64,000 bases of DNA, taken from contig CANJME010000006.1 in the NCBI GenBank assembly GCA_947475875.1, positions 1-64,000 on the forward strand, in the 5' to 3' direction. Positions 8,557-17,187 of this stretch are shown piece by piece. A program made the translations under genes and the position numbers. The notes under the pieces are model-generated. The model was not told the origin of the DNA, ran no database searches, and saw only the letters and a program-made list of their open reading frames with translations. Position 1 is the first letter of the stretch. Every line of letters begins with the position of its first letter. The stretch comes from Caulobacteraceae bacterium (lineage in GTDB: Bacteria > Pseudomonadota > Alphaproteobacteria > Caulobacterales > Caulobacteraceae).

Positions 8557-9297
8557 ATGGCTGAACAACCAGATCAAACACCGCCGCAGATGCGAAACAT
8601 CTTTGACGACCCGCCGAAAACCAAGGCGGACGGCAAGGCGCTCGTAACGGCTTACGGCATCACACTCAGCATGTTCCTGCTGCTTGGCCTCTATATGGCC
8701 AACGCCAGGTTCAAGATTCAGGAAAAGCTGTTTCACGACGACAAGCTTGACACCGAACTGATCAAGCCGCCGCCGCCGCCGCCGCCTCCTCCGCCGCCCC
8801 CACCGCCGCCGCCGCCGCCGCCGGATCTTCCGCCGCCGCCGCCGCCGCCGCCGATCCAGCCGCGCGAAGTGCCGCCGCCGCCGATATCGCTGCCGCCGCC
8901 GCCGCCGCTTCCGATTCCGCCCGTGCCGAAGGCCGAGCGTATCGAAGATCCCCGGCCGCCGACGCCGATCCCTGCGCCGCCCGCTCCGCCGGCCCGGCCG
9001 TCGACGATCACCAATCCTGAGTGGTTGTCACAGCCGACGGCTCCGGACCTGGCTCGCGCCTTCCCGGAACGCGCCATGCGTATTGGTAGGGAAGGCTCAG
9101 CGACGATCCGCTGCGTGGTGAACGACAACGGCACCGTCGGGAACTGCACGGTGGTTTCGGAAACTCCGGCCGGCTACAGCTTTGGCCAGTCGGCTCTGTC
9201 GCTGTCGCCGAAGTTCAAGATGAAGCCGCAGACCAAGGACGGGGCCCCCGTCGGGGGCGCCAAGGTCGACGTGCCGGTGCAGTTCAGGATACAGTAG
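8557..9297 (+). CDS. tonB: energy transducer TonB
   Basis: This 246-residue protein has an N-terminal cytosolic part, one membrane anchor (about 27-45), a long proline region including an uninterrupted run of 17 Pro, and a C-terminal TonB domain (about 150-246) with the segment RIGREGSATIRCVVNDNG. It spans the periplasm and transmits force to outer-membrane receptors. The Pro run uses almost only CCG codons, prone to slippage. A strong terminator follows. Confidence 0.94.
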   Translation: MAEQPDQTPPQMRNIFDDPPKTKADGKALVTAYGITLSMFLLLGLYMANARFKIQEKLFHDDKLDTELIKPPPPPPPPPPPPPPPPPPPDLPPPPPPPPIQPREVPPPPISLPPPPPLPIPPVPKAERIEDPRPPTPIPAPPAPPARPSTITNPEWLSQPTAPDLARAFPERAMRIGREGSATIRCVVNDNGTVGNCTVVSETPAGYSFGQSALSLSPKFKMKPQTKDGAPVGGAKVDVPVQFRIQ

Positions 9298-9318
9298 ACT
9301 ATCACGTGCGATTGAAGC

Positions 9319-9353
9319 AGCCCCGGCGCCGCAAGGCTCCGGGGCTTTTCTTT
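9319..9353 (+). terminator. rho-independent terminator of exbB-exbD-tonB
   Basis: An AGCCCCGG/CCGGGGCT stem is followed by TTTTCTTT, 20 bp after the tonB stop. It separates the operon from tRNA-His. Confidence 0.85.
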
Positions 9354-9414
9354 GAAGCGCGCGCGCTTGATCGTGGGCCCGCGGGAGACTAGAACCCATC
9401 GCGCCCGAGTGGAC

Positions 9415-9491
9415 GCCGCCTTAGCTCAGTTGGTTAGAGCGCTAGATTGTGGATCTAGAGGTCCTCGGTTCGAGCCCGAGAGGTGGTACCA
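9415..9491 (+). tRNA. tRNA-His (GTG anticodon), without encoded G-1
   Basis: This 77-nt cloverleaf includes CCA. The acceptor is GCCGCCT/AGGTGGT, so position 1 is G, 72 is U, and the discriminator is A73. The anticodon arm CTAGA-TTGTGGA-TCTAG gives GTG. The base before position 1 is C (9414), so the G-1 that nearly all tRNA-His carry is not encoded. This matches the known alphaproteobacterial variant. Confidence 0.96.
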
Positions 9492-9527
9492 CGGGATCTT
9501 CCGGGATTTCGCCATGACGAGACCGGG

Positions 9528-10538
9528 ATGAGCAGCCTGCACGCCATGAAAGTCGCTGTGGTCGGGGCCGGTGTCCTCGGCCTGTCCATCGCTCTGGCCC
9601 TGGCCCGGGCGGGCGCAAGTGTCCGGCTTGTGGAGCGGGATGGCGGCCCCAATGCCTCGTCGATCGCCGCTGGCATGCTGGCTCCGGCCTTTGAGGCCGC
9701 ACTCGATCCGGTCAGTGCGGGCCATTTCGATCTGCTGGTTCAGGCGCGGGATCTGTGGCCGGATTTTCTCAAGGGTCTGGGTCCGGTCGGCTTTGAGCGT
9801 TGCGGCGCCCGGTTGATCGCGCCCGGCGAGGTTCTCGAGCGGGCTGGCATGGCGTTGCGGGGCCAGGGCGCGGAACACCGGATCGACGGCGATGGCCTGT
9901 TCACCCCCGAAGACTGGCGCATAGCCCCTTCGCGGGCGTTGACCGAAATGCGGCGCGCCTTTGTCAGGTTGGGCGGAGACGCGGTGAGGGCCAATGTCAC
10001 CGGCGCCGGGGCCAACCATATTGCGCTCTTCAGCGGCCAGACGATCGAGGCCGACACGGTGATCCTTGCCTGTGGCTATGGTGGCCGGAACCTCGCGCCC
10101 GAGCTTTCCCTGCTGACGCCGATCAAGGGTCAGCTTCTCAGGTTCGACGCCGGCCCCGTCGGCGTTGGACCGATCCTGCGCAGTCCGCGGGGCTATGTGG
10201 TTCCGGGCGCTGACGGCGCGGCGGCCGGAGCGAGCATGCAGGAGGGATTCAGCGATCTTGCGATTGATCAGGAAGTAACCGGCCGGCTGCTGGACCAGGC
10301 GCTGGACCTGGCGCCCGACCTTTCAGGCGCGGGCTTTTCCGCCTTCGCCGGCGTCAGGCCCGCAACGCCGGACGGACTCCCCATGATCGGAAAAAGCGCC
10401 GGCGGCGTGTGGCTCGCCGCCGGCGCGCGGCGGAACGGATGGTTGTTCGCCCCGCTTGCCGCCCGGCTGATCGCCGGCGGCCTGGCGGAAGGCGATGAGG
10501 ATTCCCGCCTCCGACCTGCCCGCTTCAACCCGCGTTGA
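9528..10538 (+). CDS. thiO: FAD-dependent oxidoreductase, ThiO/glycine oxidase-like
   Basis: This 336-residue protein of the DAO fold starts with a Rossmann FAD motif, VAVVGAGVLGLSIALALARAG, and continues with RLVERD. The C-terminal segment GLPMIGKSAGGVWLAAGARRNG binds FAD. Glycine oxidase ThiO makes iminoglycine for the thiamine thiazole; substrate choice cannot be read from sequence, and no other thi gene is nearby. The frame opens inside the tRNA, so I start at ATG 9528 (GACGAGACCGGG upstream); 9546 is an alternative. It overlaps the convergent gene by 14 nt. Confidence 0.75.
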   Translation: MSSLHAMKVAVVGAGVLGLSIALALARAGASVRLVERDGGPNASSIAAGMLAPAFEAALDPVSAGHFDLLVQARDLWPDFLKGLGPVGFERCGARLIAPGEVLERAGMALRGQGAEHRIDGDGLFTPEDWRIAPSRALTEMRRAFVRLGGDAVRANVTGAGANHIALFSGQTIEADTVILACGYGGRNLAPELSLLTPIKGQLLRFDAGPVGVGPILRSPRGYVVPGADGAAAGASMQEGFSDLAIDQEVTGRLLDQALDLAPDLSGAGFSAFAGVRPATPDGLPMIGKSAGGVWLAAGARRNGWLFAPLAARLIAGGLAEGDEDSRLRPARFNPR

Positions 10539-11271
10539 AGTCCACCGGGATGCGCACCTTGGCCCCTTCCACCGCCTGGCCGTCGACGGTGCGCGGCTTC
10601 ATCCTGAAGAAAGGCGCGAGCGACAGGGCCGCGGCGCCGAAGCCGTAGGAACCGGTTTCCGAAGCGACCTGGCAGGCGGCCACCGCGCCCGACACCTGCA
10701 CCGTACAGACCAGTTCGGCGCGGCCCGATACGCCAATCCGCAGGGCCCTCGACGGAAAGGCGTTGTTCGCCTGCGCGGCCGTCGGTTTGCCGATCCATTC
10801 GGGGTCGAGAATCATGGCCAGCGGACGTCGCGCCAGAGGGTTGATGATTGGGGCCGCTATGTCGGCGCTCGCCAGAAGCGCCGGACCGGGGTTTGGAGGC
10901 GTCGGCTGCGGTGGTGTGGAGACGGGGGTAATATCGGGGGTCGGAACGACGCTCTCGACCGTGCGCGGCGCGATCACCGGCTGAGGGTCCGCCACGAGCG
11001 GCTGTTGCGGCCGGGGATCATTCTTCGTGGGCGTTGGCTCGTTGGGAATGATCTGCCGAAAGGTCTGGACGTCAATCTTGGGGTCGCTGAAGCCGCGCAT
11101 GGGCTCGATCACCCATTTCTGGACGGCGAAATAGGCGCCCAGGACGCCGTAAGCCGCCACCACCGCAGCGGCGGTGAGCAGGGTCTTGCGGTTGAGCCGG
11201 AGCGGCGATGGCTCCCGATAGAACAGATCGGCGAGGTTGCGTTCGTTGGCGTCGGCCCGGATGGCCAGCAT
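10525..11271 (-). CDS. second TonB-like energy transducer
   Basis: This 248-residue protein has a cytosolic N-terminus, a membrane helix (about 32-52, TAAAVVAAYGVLGAYF), a Pro/Thr-rich linker and a TonB C-terminal domain (RALRIGVSGRAELVCTV). The frame opens at 11406, but a strong site AAGGAGG sits 5 nt before ATG 11271, which fixes the start and gives a length close to the first TonB. It has no exbB/exbD of its own and is separated from the first tonB by tRNA-His and the oxidase gene. It probably shares ExbB/ExbD or serves a special receptor. Confidence 0.85.
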   Translation of the reverse strand: MLAIRADANERNLADLFYREPSPLRLNRKTLLTAAAVVAAYGVLGAYFAVQKWVIEPMRGFSDPKIDVQTFRQIIPNEPTPTKNDPRPQQPLVADPQPVIAPRTVESVVPTPDITPVSTPPQPTPPNPGPALLASADIAAPIINPLARRPLAMILDPEWIGKPTAAQANNAFPSRALRIGVSGRAELVCTVQVSGAVAACQVASETGSYGFGAAALSLAPFFRMKPRTVDGQAVEGAKVRIPVDFNAG

Positions 11272-11393
11272 GATGTCCTCCTTCTTGACCCACGGGTTAT
11301 TGTCGTGGACGGGCGTAAACATATGAGAACTTACCGCTGTAATCAAGCTATATATTGCCAGGCCGCAATACAGTAGCGTGAACGCAATATATC

Positions 11394-11411
11394 TTTCGTT
11401 AACCATAAATC
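11394..11411 (+). promoter_or_regulatory. CtrA-like short motif before the transglycosylase gene
   Basis: TTTCGTTAACCATAAATC contains TTAACCAT, the short form of the Caulobacter CtrA site. It lies 17-34 bp before ATG 11428. The same 18-mer with two changes occurs at 14100-14117 before the DUF2336 gene. Binding is inferred only. Confidence 0.4.
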
Positions 11412-11427
11412 GCGATCAATCGGCTCC

Positions 11428-12246
11428 ATGCCTGTGGAGTCCATCAAGGGTGTCGTCGATGCGGCGATCCAGCGCGCGTCGACGGCGACGGGCGTGGACT
11501 TCGGCTTTCTCATGGGGACGACCCGGCGCGAAAGCGCGCTCAACCCCTCGGCCAAGGCCCCCAGCTCCAGCGCCGCAGGCCTCTTCCAGTTCGTTGAACA
11601 GACCTGGCTTGGCACCCTAAAGACCCACGGCGCGAAGTACGGCTACGCGCGCTACGCCGATCTCATCCAGAAAGGTTCGGACGGACGCTACAAGGTTCCG
11701 GCCGGCGCCGACGCCCGCCAGATGATCATGGATCTGCGCTTTGATCCGCGCGCGGCCTCGCTGATGGCCGGTGAGCTGACCAGCGACCATGCCGCATACC
11801 TGCGCGGCAGCGTCGGTCGAAATCCGACCTCGGGCGAGCTTTACGCCGCCCATTTCCTGGGGCCAGAGGGCTCGGCTCGCCTGATCCGCGCTGTGCAGGC
11901 CACGCCCGGATCGCCCGCCGCCAACCTGTTCCCGGATGCGGCCAGGGCCAACCACAATATTTTCTATCGCGCTGGTCGCCCAGCCACTGTGGCCGAAGTC
12001 TACGCCAATCTGACCACCACCCCGGCCGGAGAGGCCACGCCGCTGATGAACGCTAAGGCGCCGGCCCAGCCGGGAGCTTTCATCACCTATGCCTCGGGCC
12101 GGCAAAACGACCGTCTTCAGCAGCAACGCGAACTGATCAACGTCGTTCTGCGGGGTTCACAAGACAGTGGCGATTCCGTCGCGGGCTCGCTTTTCGACGC
12201 CGCCCTGATGCGGGCCGTCGCATACGGGCAGGCCAGGCGGGACTAA
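11428..12246 (+). CDS. lytic transglycosylase (SLT domain) protein
   Basis: This 272-residue protein has a Slt-type domain at the N-terminus: GTTRRESALNPSAKAPSSSAAG with the catalytic Glu in RESALNP, followed by GLFQFVEQTWL. It would cleave peptidoglycan to 1,6-anhydromuropeptides. No classical signal peptide is visible, so export may use a flagellar or pilus route, or an unusual signal. Related proteins in Caulobacter open the wall for polar organelles. The CtrA-like motif just upstream agrees with cell-cycle control (inference). It converges on the kinase gene, 4 nt apart. Confidence 0.85.
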   Translation: MPVESIKGVVDAAIQRASTATGVDFGFLMGTTRRESALNPSAKAPSSSAAGLFQFVEQTWLGTLKTHGAKYGYARYADLIQKGSDGRYKVPAGADARQMIMDLRFDPRAASLMAGELTSDHAAYLRGSVGRNPTSGELYAAHFLGPEGSARLIRAVQATPGSPAANLFPDAARANHNIFYRAGRPATVAEVYANLTTTPAGEATPLMNAKAPAQPGAFITYASGRQNDRLQQQRELINVVLRGSQDSGDSVAGSLFDAALMRAVAYGQARRD

Positions 12247-12250
12247 TCCC

Positions 12251-14011
12251 CTAAGCAGCGTTGGCGGCTTTGGGTTTGCGGAAATCCAGGCTTGCCAGGG
12301 CGCGCGCCATGGCGGTGGCGGAGAGCGGCGGCCGCAGCACGGCCGCGCAGCCGGCGGCGAGACAAGCGGCGGCGGACTCCGGGGCGCCATCGGTTAGAGC
12401 CAGAATAGGCTCTCCGGCGCCGGCTGCGCGCAGCGAGGCGATGATCACGGGAGACGAGGCGACAATGACGTCGATCTTGCCGATTTTGAGCAGCTCAGTT
12501 GCCCGCTCCGGGCTCTGAGCCTGGATCACCTGGTGGCCGAGGCCTTCCAGGGTGGCTCGAAGATTGGCGGCGGCCAGGCGGTTCTCGACCACGCTGAGCA
12601 CGAAGAGGGCGGTCGACGGTTGATCATCGTCCGACGGCTCATGCGAGGCTTCGACGGCCGGATCGTAAGTCAGGTCCAGCCAAAAACAGCTTCCGGCGCC
12701 GGCGGCGCTGACCACGCCCACCTCGCCGCCCATCAGGCCCGCCAGAGACCGGGCCAACGACAGGCCAAGTCCGGCCCCGGCCGAACCGGCGCTGGTGCGC
12801 TCGATGCGCGCGAACGGCTCAAAGGCCATCTCGATTTCGTCCGGCGTCAGGCCGGGGCCGGTGTCGGCGATCTCAAAGCGAGCGAGGTTTTCCCCTTCGC
12901 GGCGCACGCGCAGCTCGACCCGGCCTCGCGCCGTGTACTTGAGCGCATTGCCGATCATGTTGGAGACGACCTGCCGGGTGCGGGACGGATCGGCCATCAC
13001 CGCGCCGCCAGCCAGTCCCGGATCGACAAAGACCGTCAGTTCCAGGCCCTTGGCCGCGGCCAGCGGCTGGGCGAGGTAGGCGAGGTCACGCACCAGCCGC
13101 GCCGGGTCGAACGGCTCGATGGCGACGCTCAGCTGACCGGCCTGGGCGGTTTCGGTATCAAGGGTGGCGTCGAGCACCTCGGCGAGGTCGCGTGAGGCCT
13201 CCAGGGCCGCACGCAGCTGTTCACGCGACGGCGTGGACCTGGCCGAAACCCCGGCGGCGGCGGCCAGCACATGGGTGACGCCAGCCAGACCGTTGCGGAT
13301 TTCGTGGCTGAGAGTGGCGATCAGCGCCGACTTGGACTTCGCCAGCCGTTCGGCGACATGGGCGGCCTCCTCGAACGCCGAGGTGAGCCGGTCGCGCTCG
13401 ACCGTCAGGGCGAACTGCCGCTCGAGAATGCGGTTGACCAGCAGCGACAAGGCCATGCCCAGCGCCAGGGCGCCCGCCGTGAAGATCGCGGTCTGCTGGG
13501 TGTCCGGGAACAGATAGAGACAGATCAGCGGCCCGGCGCAGGCGAGCGGGGCGACGATCAGCAAGGTAATCAGGACCGGCGAAAGGAAGAAGAAGGTGGC
13601 CATGGCGCCCGCGCAGGCCAGGATCAGGATGGACTCGCGCGCTGGACCCGCGCCCAGGGCAAAGGCGCTGATCTGTGCGATGGCGACCGCCCACAACAGC
13701 CCGCCCAGGATATGGATGCGCGTTCTGGCGGGCGCGTTGGTCTGCAACTCGGGCTTGCGGCGCGCCGTCGTCGCCAGGGCGTAGAAGCCGCCCCAGTTGA
13801 TGGCGAAGATCGCCAGGCTGACGATCATCAGCGGCGCATTGGCCGCGAAGGACGAGGTCCAGGCAAACAGCATCAGGCCGACGGCGAAAAACGCCAGGGC
13901 ATAGGGCAGGAGCGCCGCCTGGGCGTCCAGCGCCATCAGCCGCAGGGCCTGGGAAGAGGCGGCGCCCGCAGGCTGACCGTCCGGGATGGAGGGGGAGGAG
14001 AAGGTCATCAT
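12251..14011 (-). CDS. membrane sensor histidine kinase with degenerate receiver
   Basis: The protein has 586 residues. About six membrane helices fill residues 30-200, with no periplasmic sensor domain. A short coiled linker leads to the H box (LIATLSHEIRNGLAGV, His near 237). The N box is NMIGNALKYT and the G boxes are DTGPGLTPDE and GAGLGLSLARSLAGLMGG, so the kinase core looks intact. The C-terminal 120 residues have the receiver fold but DVIVASSPVI stands where DxxxxDxxMP is expected, and LRPP replaces LxKP, so it probably cannot take phosphate. An unlinked Hpt gene lies 2.6 kb away. Confidence 0.88.
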   Translation of the reverse strand: MMTFSSPSIPDGQPAGAASSQALRLMALDAQAALLPYALAFFAVGLMLFAWTSSFAANAPLMIVSLAIFAINWGGFYALATTARRKPELQTNAPARTRIHILGGLLWAVAIAQISAFALGAGPARESILILACAGAMATFFFLSPVLITLLIVAPLACAGPLICLYLFPDTQQTAIFTAGALALGMALSLLVNRILERQFALTVERDRLTSAFEEAAHVAERLAKSKSALIATLSHEIRNGLAGVTHVLAAAAGVSARSTPSREQLRAALEASRDLAEVLDATLDTETAQAGQLSVAIEPFDPARLVRDLAYLAQPLAAAKGLELTVFVDPGLAGGAVMADPSRTRQVVSNMIGNALKYTARGRVELRVRREGENLARFEIADTGPGLTPDEIEMAFEPFARIERTSAGSAGAGLGLSLARSLAGLMGGEVGVVSAAGAGSCFWLDLTYDPAVEASHEPSDDDQPSTALFVLSVVENRLAAANLRATLEGLGHQVIQAQSPERATELLKIGKIDVIVASSPVIIASLRAAGAGEPILALTDGAPESAAACLAAGCAAVLRPPLSATAMARALASLDFRKPKAANAA

Positions 14012-14099
14012 GCGGGCGCCTTTCAGTGCCGCATTGCTCCCATAGGTGGAGTTTAACCCCGGTTAGGAAACGGGCTTAACAAGACGTTCCACACTAGGC

Positions 14100-14117
14100 T
14101 TTCGTTAAGCATAAACC
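14100..14117 (+). promoter_or_regulatory. CtrA-like motif before DUF2336 gene
   Basis: TTTCGTTAAGCATAAACC matches 16 of 18 bases of the motif at 11394-11411. It lies 50-67 bp before ATG 14167, in the divergent gap with the kinase gene. The flanking TTAACCCCGGTTAG (14053-14066) has six, not seven, bases between half-sites. Confidence 0.35.
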
Positions 14118-14166
14118 GGCATTCTCATCTCCGCCTGCGGAACGGGTCCGCAGTTGGGGAACGACA

Positions 14167-15309
14167 ATGGCGACGACGCGCACCGCCCTGACCGACGAGG
14201 ACATTCGCGCCCTCATCAAGGGGCCGACAGCGGACGACCGCGCCATAGCCGCCCACAAAATCTGTCGGCGGATCGAAGACGTTGAACTGACCCCGGAAGA
14301 ACGCACCCGCGCCCACGAGATTCTGCGTCTGATGGCGTCCGACGCGGCCGAGCTGGTCCGCCGGGCTCTGGCCGTCACGCTGAAAGCCTCCGACAACCTG
14401 CCGCGCGACGTGGCCCTGCAACTTGCCAACGACATCGATTCCATCGCCCTGCCGGTTCTGGCCTTCTCCCCCGCCTTCACCGACGAGGACCTGAAGGAGA
14501 TCGTCAAACTGGGCGAGCCGGTGCGGCAGATCGCCGTCGCCCGCCGGCCGGAGCTTTCTGAAACCGTAACCGCGACGATCGTCGAATTCGCCGTTCAGAA
14601 GGCGGTCGAGGTCGCCTGCTCAAACGACAACGCCCGGTTCTCGGAGATGAGCCTGCAAAAGGCCATCGACCGCTTCTCCAAGGCCGAGAGCGTGCTGCAG
14701 GCGGTGGCTTACCGCCAGGTTCTGCCCCTGGCGGTCACGGAAAAACTCATCACCCTGGTGGGCGACACTCTGCGCGAGCATCTGGTCAGCCATCATGCCG
14801 TCTCACCCGAGACCGCGCTGCAGATCACCATGGGCGCCCGCGAGCGGGCCAGTGTCGATCTGGTCGATCAGGCCGGCCGCACCGCCGATGTCCGCTCATT
14901 CGCCGTCCACCTCAACAAGGCTGGCCGATTGACGCCTTCGCTACTGCTAAGAGCGCTGGCCCACGGGCACATGACGTTCCTCGAACATGCCGTCGCCGAA
15001 CTTTCCAGCGTGCCGCACCACCGCGCCTGGCTGATGGTGCATGACGCCGGGCCTTTGGGCCTGAAAGCCATTTATGAGCGCGCGGGCCTGCCCGCCCGGC
15101 TCTATCCCGCCTTCCGTGCCGGCATCGACACCTATCACTCGCTGGAACGCGAAGGCGGCCTCTCCGACCGCGACCGTTTCCAGCAAAGCATGCTCGAGCG
15201 CTTCCTCACCCAGCCGCAGCCGGCCACGCGCGAGGACATGGACTATCTGATCGACAAGCTCGACCGCGTGCGCACCGAAGTGCGCGAACGCGAACTGGGC
15301 GTGGCCTGA
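14167..15309 (+). CDS. DUF2336 domain-containing protein
   Basis: This 380-residue all-helical protein has the DUF2336 pattern (HEAT-like helices), starting LTDEDIRALIKGPTADDRAIAAHKI. It is soluble, without signal or membrane segments. The family is abundant in Caulobacter relatives and often sits near signalling genes; its biochemical role is unknown to me. It is divergent from the histidine kinase, and a paralogue lies at 46911-48038. The 3' end converges on the secreted Gly/Arg-rich protein gene, 3 nt apart. Confidence 0.85.
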   Translation: MATTRTALTDEDIRALIKGPTADDRAIAAHKICRRIEDVELTPEERTRAHEILRLMASDAAELVRRALAVTLKASDNLPRDVALQLANDIDSIALPVLAFSPAFTDEDLKEIVKLGEPVRQIAVARRPELSETVTATIVEFAVQKAVEVACSNDNARFSEMSLQKAIDRFSKAESVLQAVAYRQVLPLAVTEKLITLVGDTLREHLVSHHAVSPETALQITMGARERASVDLVDQAGRTADVRSFAVHLNKAGRLTPSLLLRALAHGHMTFLEHAVAELSSVPHHRAWLMVHDAGPLGLKAIYERAGLPARLYPAFRAGIDTYHSLEREGGLSDRDRFQQSMLERFLTQPQPATREDMDYLIDKLDRVRTEVRERELGVA

Positions 15310-15312
15310 GGC

Positions 15313-16506
15313 CTACCGCGCCGCCGACTTCGGCGCCGCCGCAGCCTTGTCTTCCGCCCGGGCTCCCGCTAGCACGCCTTCCAGCGCGTAGTTGCCTTCG
15401 TGGCAGGCGTATTCGAAGACGCCGGTTGAACGGACGAACTCGTATTCACCGCCCCAGGGCTGGTCCCACACCGTCGGGTCGCGGGCCTCGAACTGATAGA
15501 GAAGCCGGTTGGCCCCCACGCGGGTGAACTTCTCGATCATGGTCAGGTTGGCCGAGGAGCCCTGCAGGTTCGTGGTCGAGGGGAAGTTGGTGGTCTCCAC
15601 CACCAGGGTGTCACCCTCATAATGGCCGATGGAGTCGCCCATGTAGGGACGCACGCCGTCGGTGCGGTGCTTGGCGCCAATACGGATGACGCGCACGTCG
15701 TGGACCATCTCGACCCAGATAGCGACCGTGTCCTTGCCCTGCACGAAGCGGTAGTTGTTGTTGTAGAGCTGGCTCAGCATGATCGGGCCAGTCGACTGGC
15801 CAAAGCTCATGATGCAGCGCATGGCCAGGCCCGCGGTTTCCGGATTGGCGTACTGCGCCGCGCCGCCCTGGGGCGCCGCGCCGCGTCCAGCGCCGCCGCC
15901 ACGTCCGGCGCCGCCGCGCGCCGCAGGCGGGGCGCCCTCGCCGCCTTCGCCGTCATCGGCCACGATGACCGGAGCCGGGCCCCGGCCGCCTCTGCCGCCG
16001 GCGCCCGCCTTGGGGGCGGGGGGCCGTCCATTGGCCGGATAGGTGACGAGGCTGGTTCTGGGCTCGCCATTGACGCGCATGATGTGATCGCCCGGATCGG
16101 TCCAGCCGGCGTTGTAGCCGCAGGCCGCGCCGCGTGAGCCGCTCTGGCACTGGTCGGGCGTGTTAACACCGAGGTTCGGATCGGTGGGTTTGTTGAAGCT
16201 CGCCGTCCGGGCGGCGTTATCGCCCTCAATCTTGCGCACTTCATCTTCGGTGTAGTTCTTGCGATCGCCCAGGCTGACGTCTCGCGTCAGCTTGGTCATG
16301 GTGCCGTTCTGCCAGAAGCCGCCGATATCGGGCCGGCCATCGGCCAGGCGAGGCGCCTTGTAGCCGCCGGCTTTCGAGGGAGCTTTCGCAGCCGGGGCCT
16401 TGGCGGCCGAAGCTTTGGCCGCGCCGTTGGTCTGAGACATGGCGATGGCCGGCATGATGGCCAGGGCGAGCGCCGCCGCAACGGCGATCTGGGTTTTCTT
16501 GGACAT
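15313..16506 (-). CDS. secreted protein with Gly/Arg-rich insert, function unknown
   Basis: This 397-residue protein has a Sec signal (MSKKTQIAVAAALALAIMPAIAMS, cut near 24), an Ala/Lys/Pro linker, and LADGRPDIGGFWQ, an opening shared with a large family of uncharacterised exported proteins from soil bacteria and Acidobacteria. Residues about 162-217 form an RGG-type tract (GGRGGRG, GRGGGAGRG) that interrupts the fold. The second half has GDSIGHYEGDTLVVETTNF and TMIEKFTR, which look like a beta-rich domain. Two Cys pairs may form disulfides. It is the last gene before the Hpt gene, about 115 bp away. Confidence 0.75.
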   Translation of the reverse strand: MSKKTQIAVAAALALAIMPAIAMSQTNGAAKASAAKAPAAKAPSKAGGYKAPRLADGRPDIGGFWQNGTMTKLTRDVSLGDRKNYTEDEVRKIEGDNAARTASFNKPTDPNLGVNTPDQCQSGSRGAACGYNAGWTDPGDHIMRVNGEPRTSLVTYPANGRPPAPKAGAGGRGGRGPAPVIVADDGEGGEGAPPAARGGAGRGGGAGRGAAPQGGAAQYANPETAGLAMRCIMSFGQSTGPIMLSQLYNNNYRFVQGKDTVAIWVEMVHDVRVIRIGAKHRTDGVRPYMGDSIGHYEGDTLVVETTNFPSTTNLQGSSANLTMIEKFTRVGANRLLYQFEARDPTVWDQPWGGEYEFVRSTGVFEYACHEGNYALEGVLAGARAEDKAAAAPKSAAR

Positions 16507-16621
16507 GGGCTTTCCTCTCCTGACCTAAGGGAAGGAGATTACACTTTGGCGGTGGGCGCGCCAAAAGAAAAACCTCGGCGCGCGGGCCCGGGTCTTGGGA
16601 TCGTTCAGTCCTTCGCGGTCG

Positions 16622-17101
16622 CTAGCCGAGGAACGCCTTCACATTCCGCTCCAGCTCGGCCGCCAGGGCCGCGCCGACAGGGTTGGTGTCGTCCTTGATG
16701 TTGTCGCGCACGCAGGCGCGGATGGCGTCGATGTGGGCGTCGATGATCGCCATCGGGGCCGAAAGGCGGGTCTCTGGCTTGTCGATCATCTTGCACAGCG
16801 ACCCGGCGATGCGGGTGATCAGCGGAAATTCATAGGTCGAGCCCAGGCCCTTCAGGTCGTGGGCGCGCAGGTAAAGATGCTCGGCGGTCTCGGTCGTCCA
16901 GCCTTCGCCGCGGACGCGGGCTCTCGCTGCGTCCAGCTTGGTGATCTCGTCTTGCAGCCATTCGGAGAAGTTTGACGAGAGGCTCTTCAGCGCCGCTTCG
17001 GCCTTGGCGATCGCGGCCGGATCAATGCCGGCAAAGCGGCCGCCGACCTTGAGCTTCAAGGAATTCGGCACATTGATCGTCTGTGCGGGCGACTGGCTCA
17101 T
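16622..17101 (-). CDS. Hpt domain (histidine phosphotransfer) protein
   Basis: This 159-residue helical protein carries the Hpt signature RAHDLKGLGSTYEFP with the phosphorylatable His near residue 76. It would relay phosphate between a receiver and another receiver. No kinase or receiver gene is adjacent; the closest is the kinase with a dead receiver at 12251-14011. It lies downstream of gspI on the same strand with an 86-bp gap, so read-through from the secretion genes is possible. Confidence 0.85.
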   Translation of the reverse strand: MSQSPAQTINVPNSLKLKVGGRFAGIDPAAIAKAEAALKSLSSNFSEWLQDEITKLDAARARVRGEGWTTETAEHLYLRAHDLKGLGSTYEFPLITRIAGSLCKMIDKPETRLSAPMAIIDAHIDAIRACVRDNIKDDTNPVGAALAAELERNVKAFLG

Positions 17102-17187
17102 CGTCGTGTCCTGGACGGGGAATCCGTCATTTGGTCGCCGATTATGGGCAGGTGACGTTAAAAATAGGTATTTTCAGGTAACGCTGA

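Noticed and set aside
8769-8930. CCG run in tonB as a separate repeat element
   Set aside because: It encodes the proline spacer expected in TonB; unusual in length only.
9483-9527. Upstream start for the ThiO-like gene inside tRNA-His
   Set aside because: It would begin in the acceptor stem; ATG 9528 or 9546 fits the FAD domain better.
14053-14066. Full CtrA site TTAA-N7-TTAA before the DUF2336 gene
   Set aside because: The halves are six bases apart and the second is TTAG.
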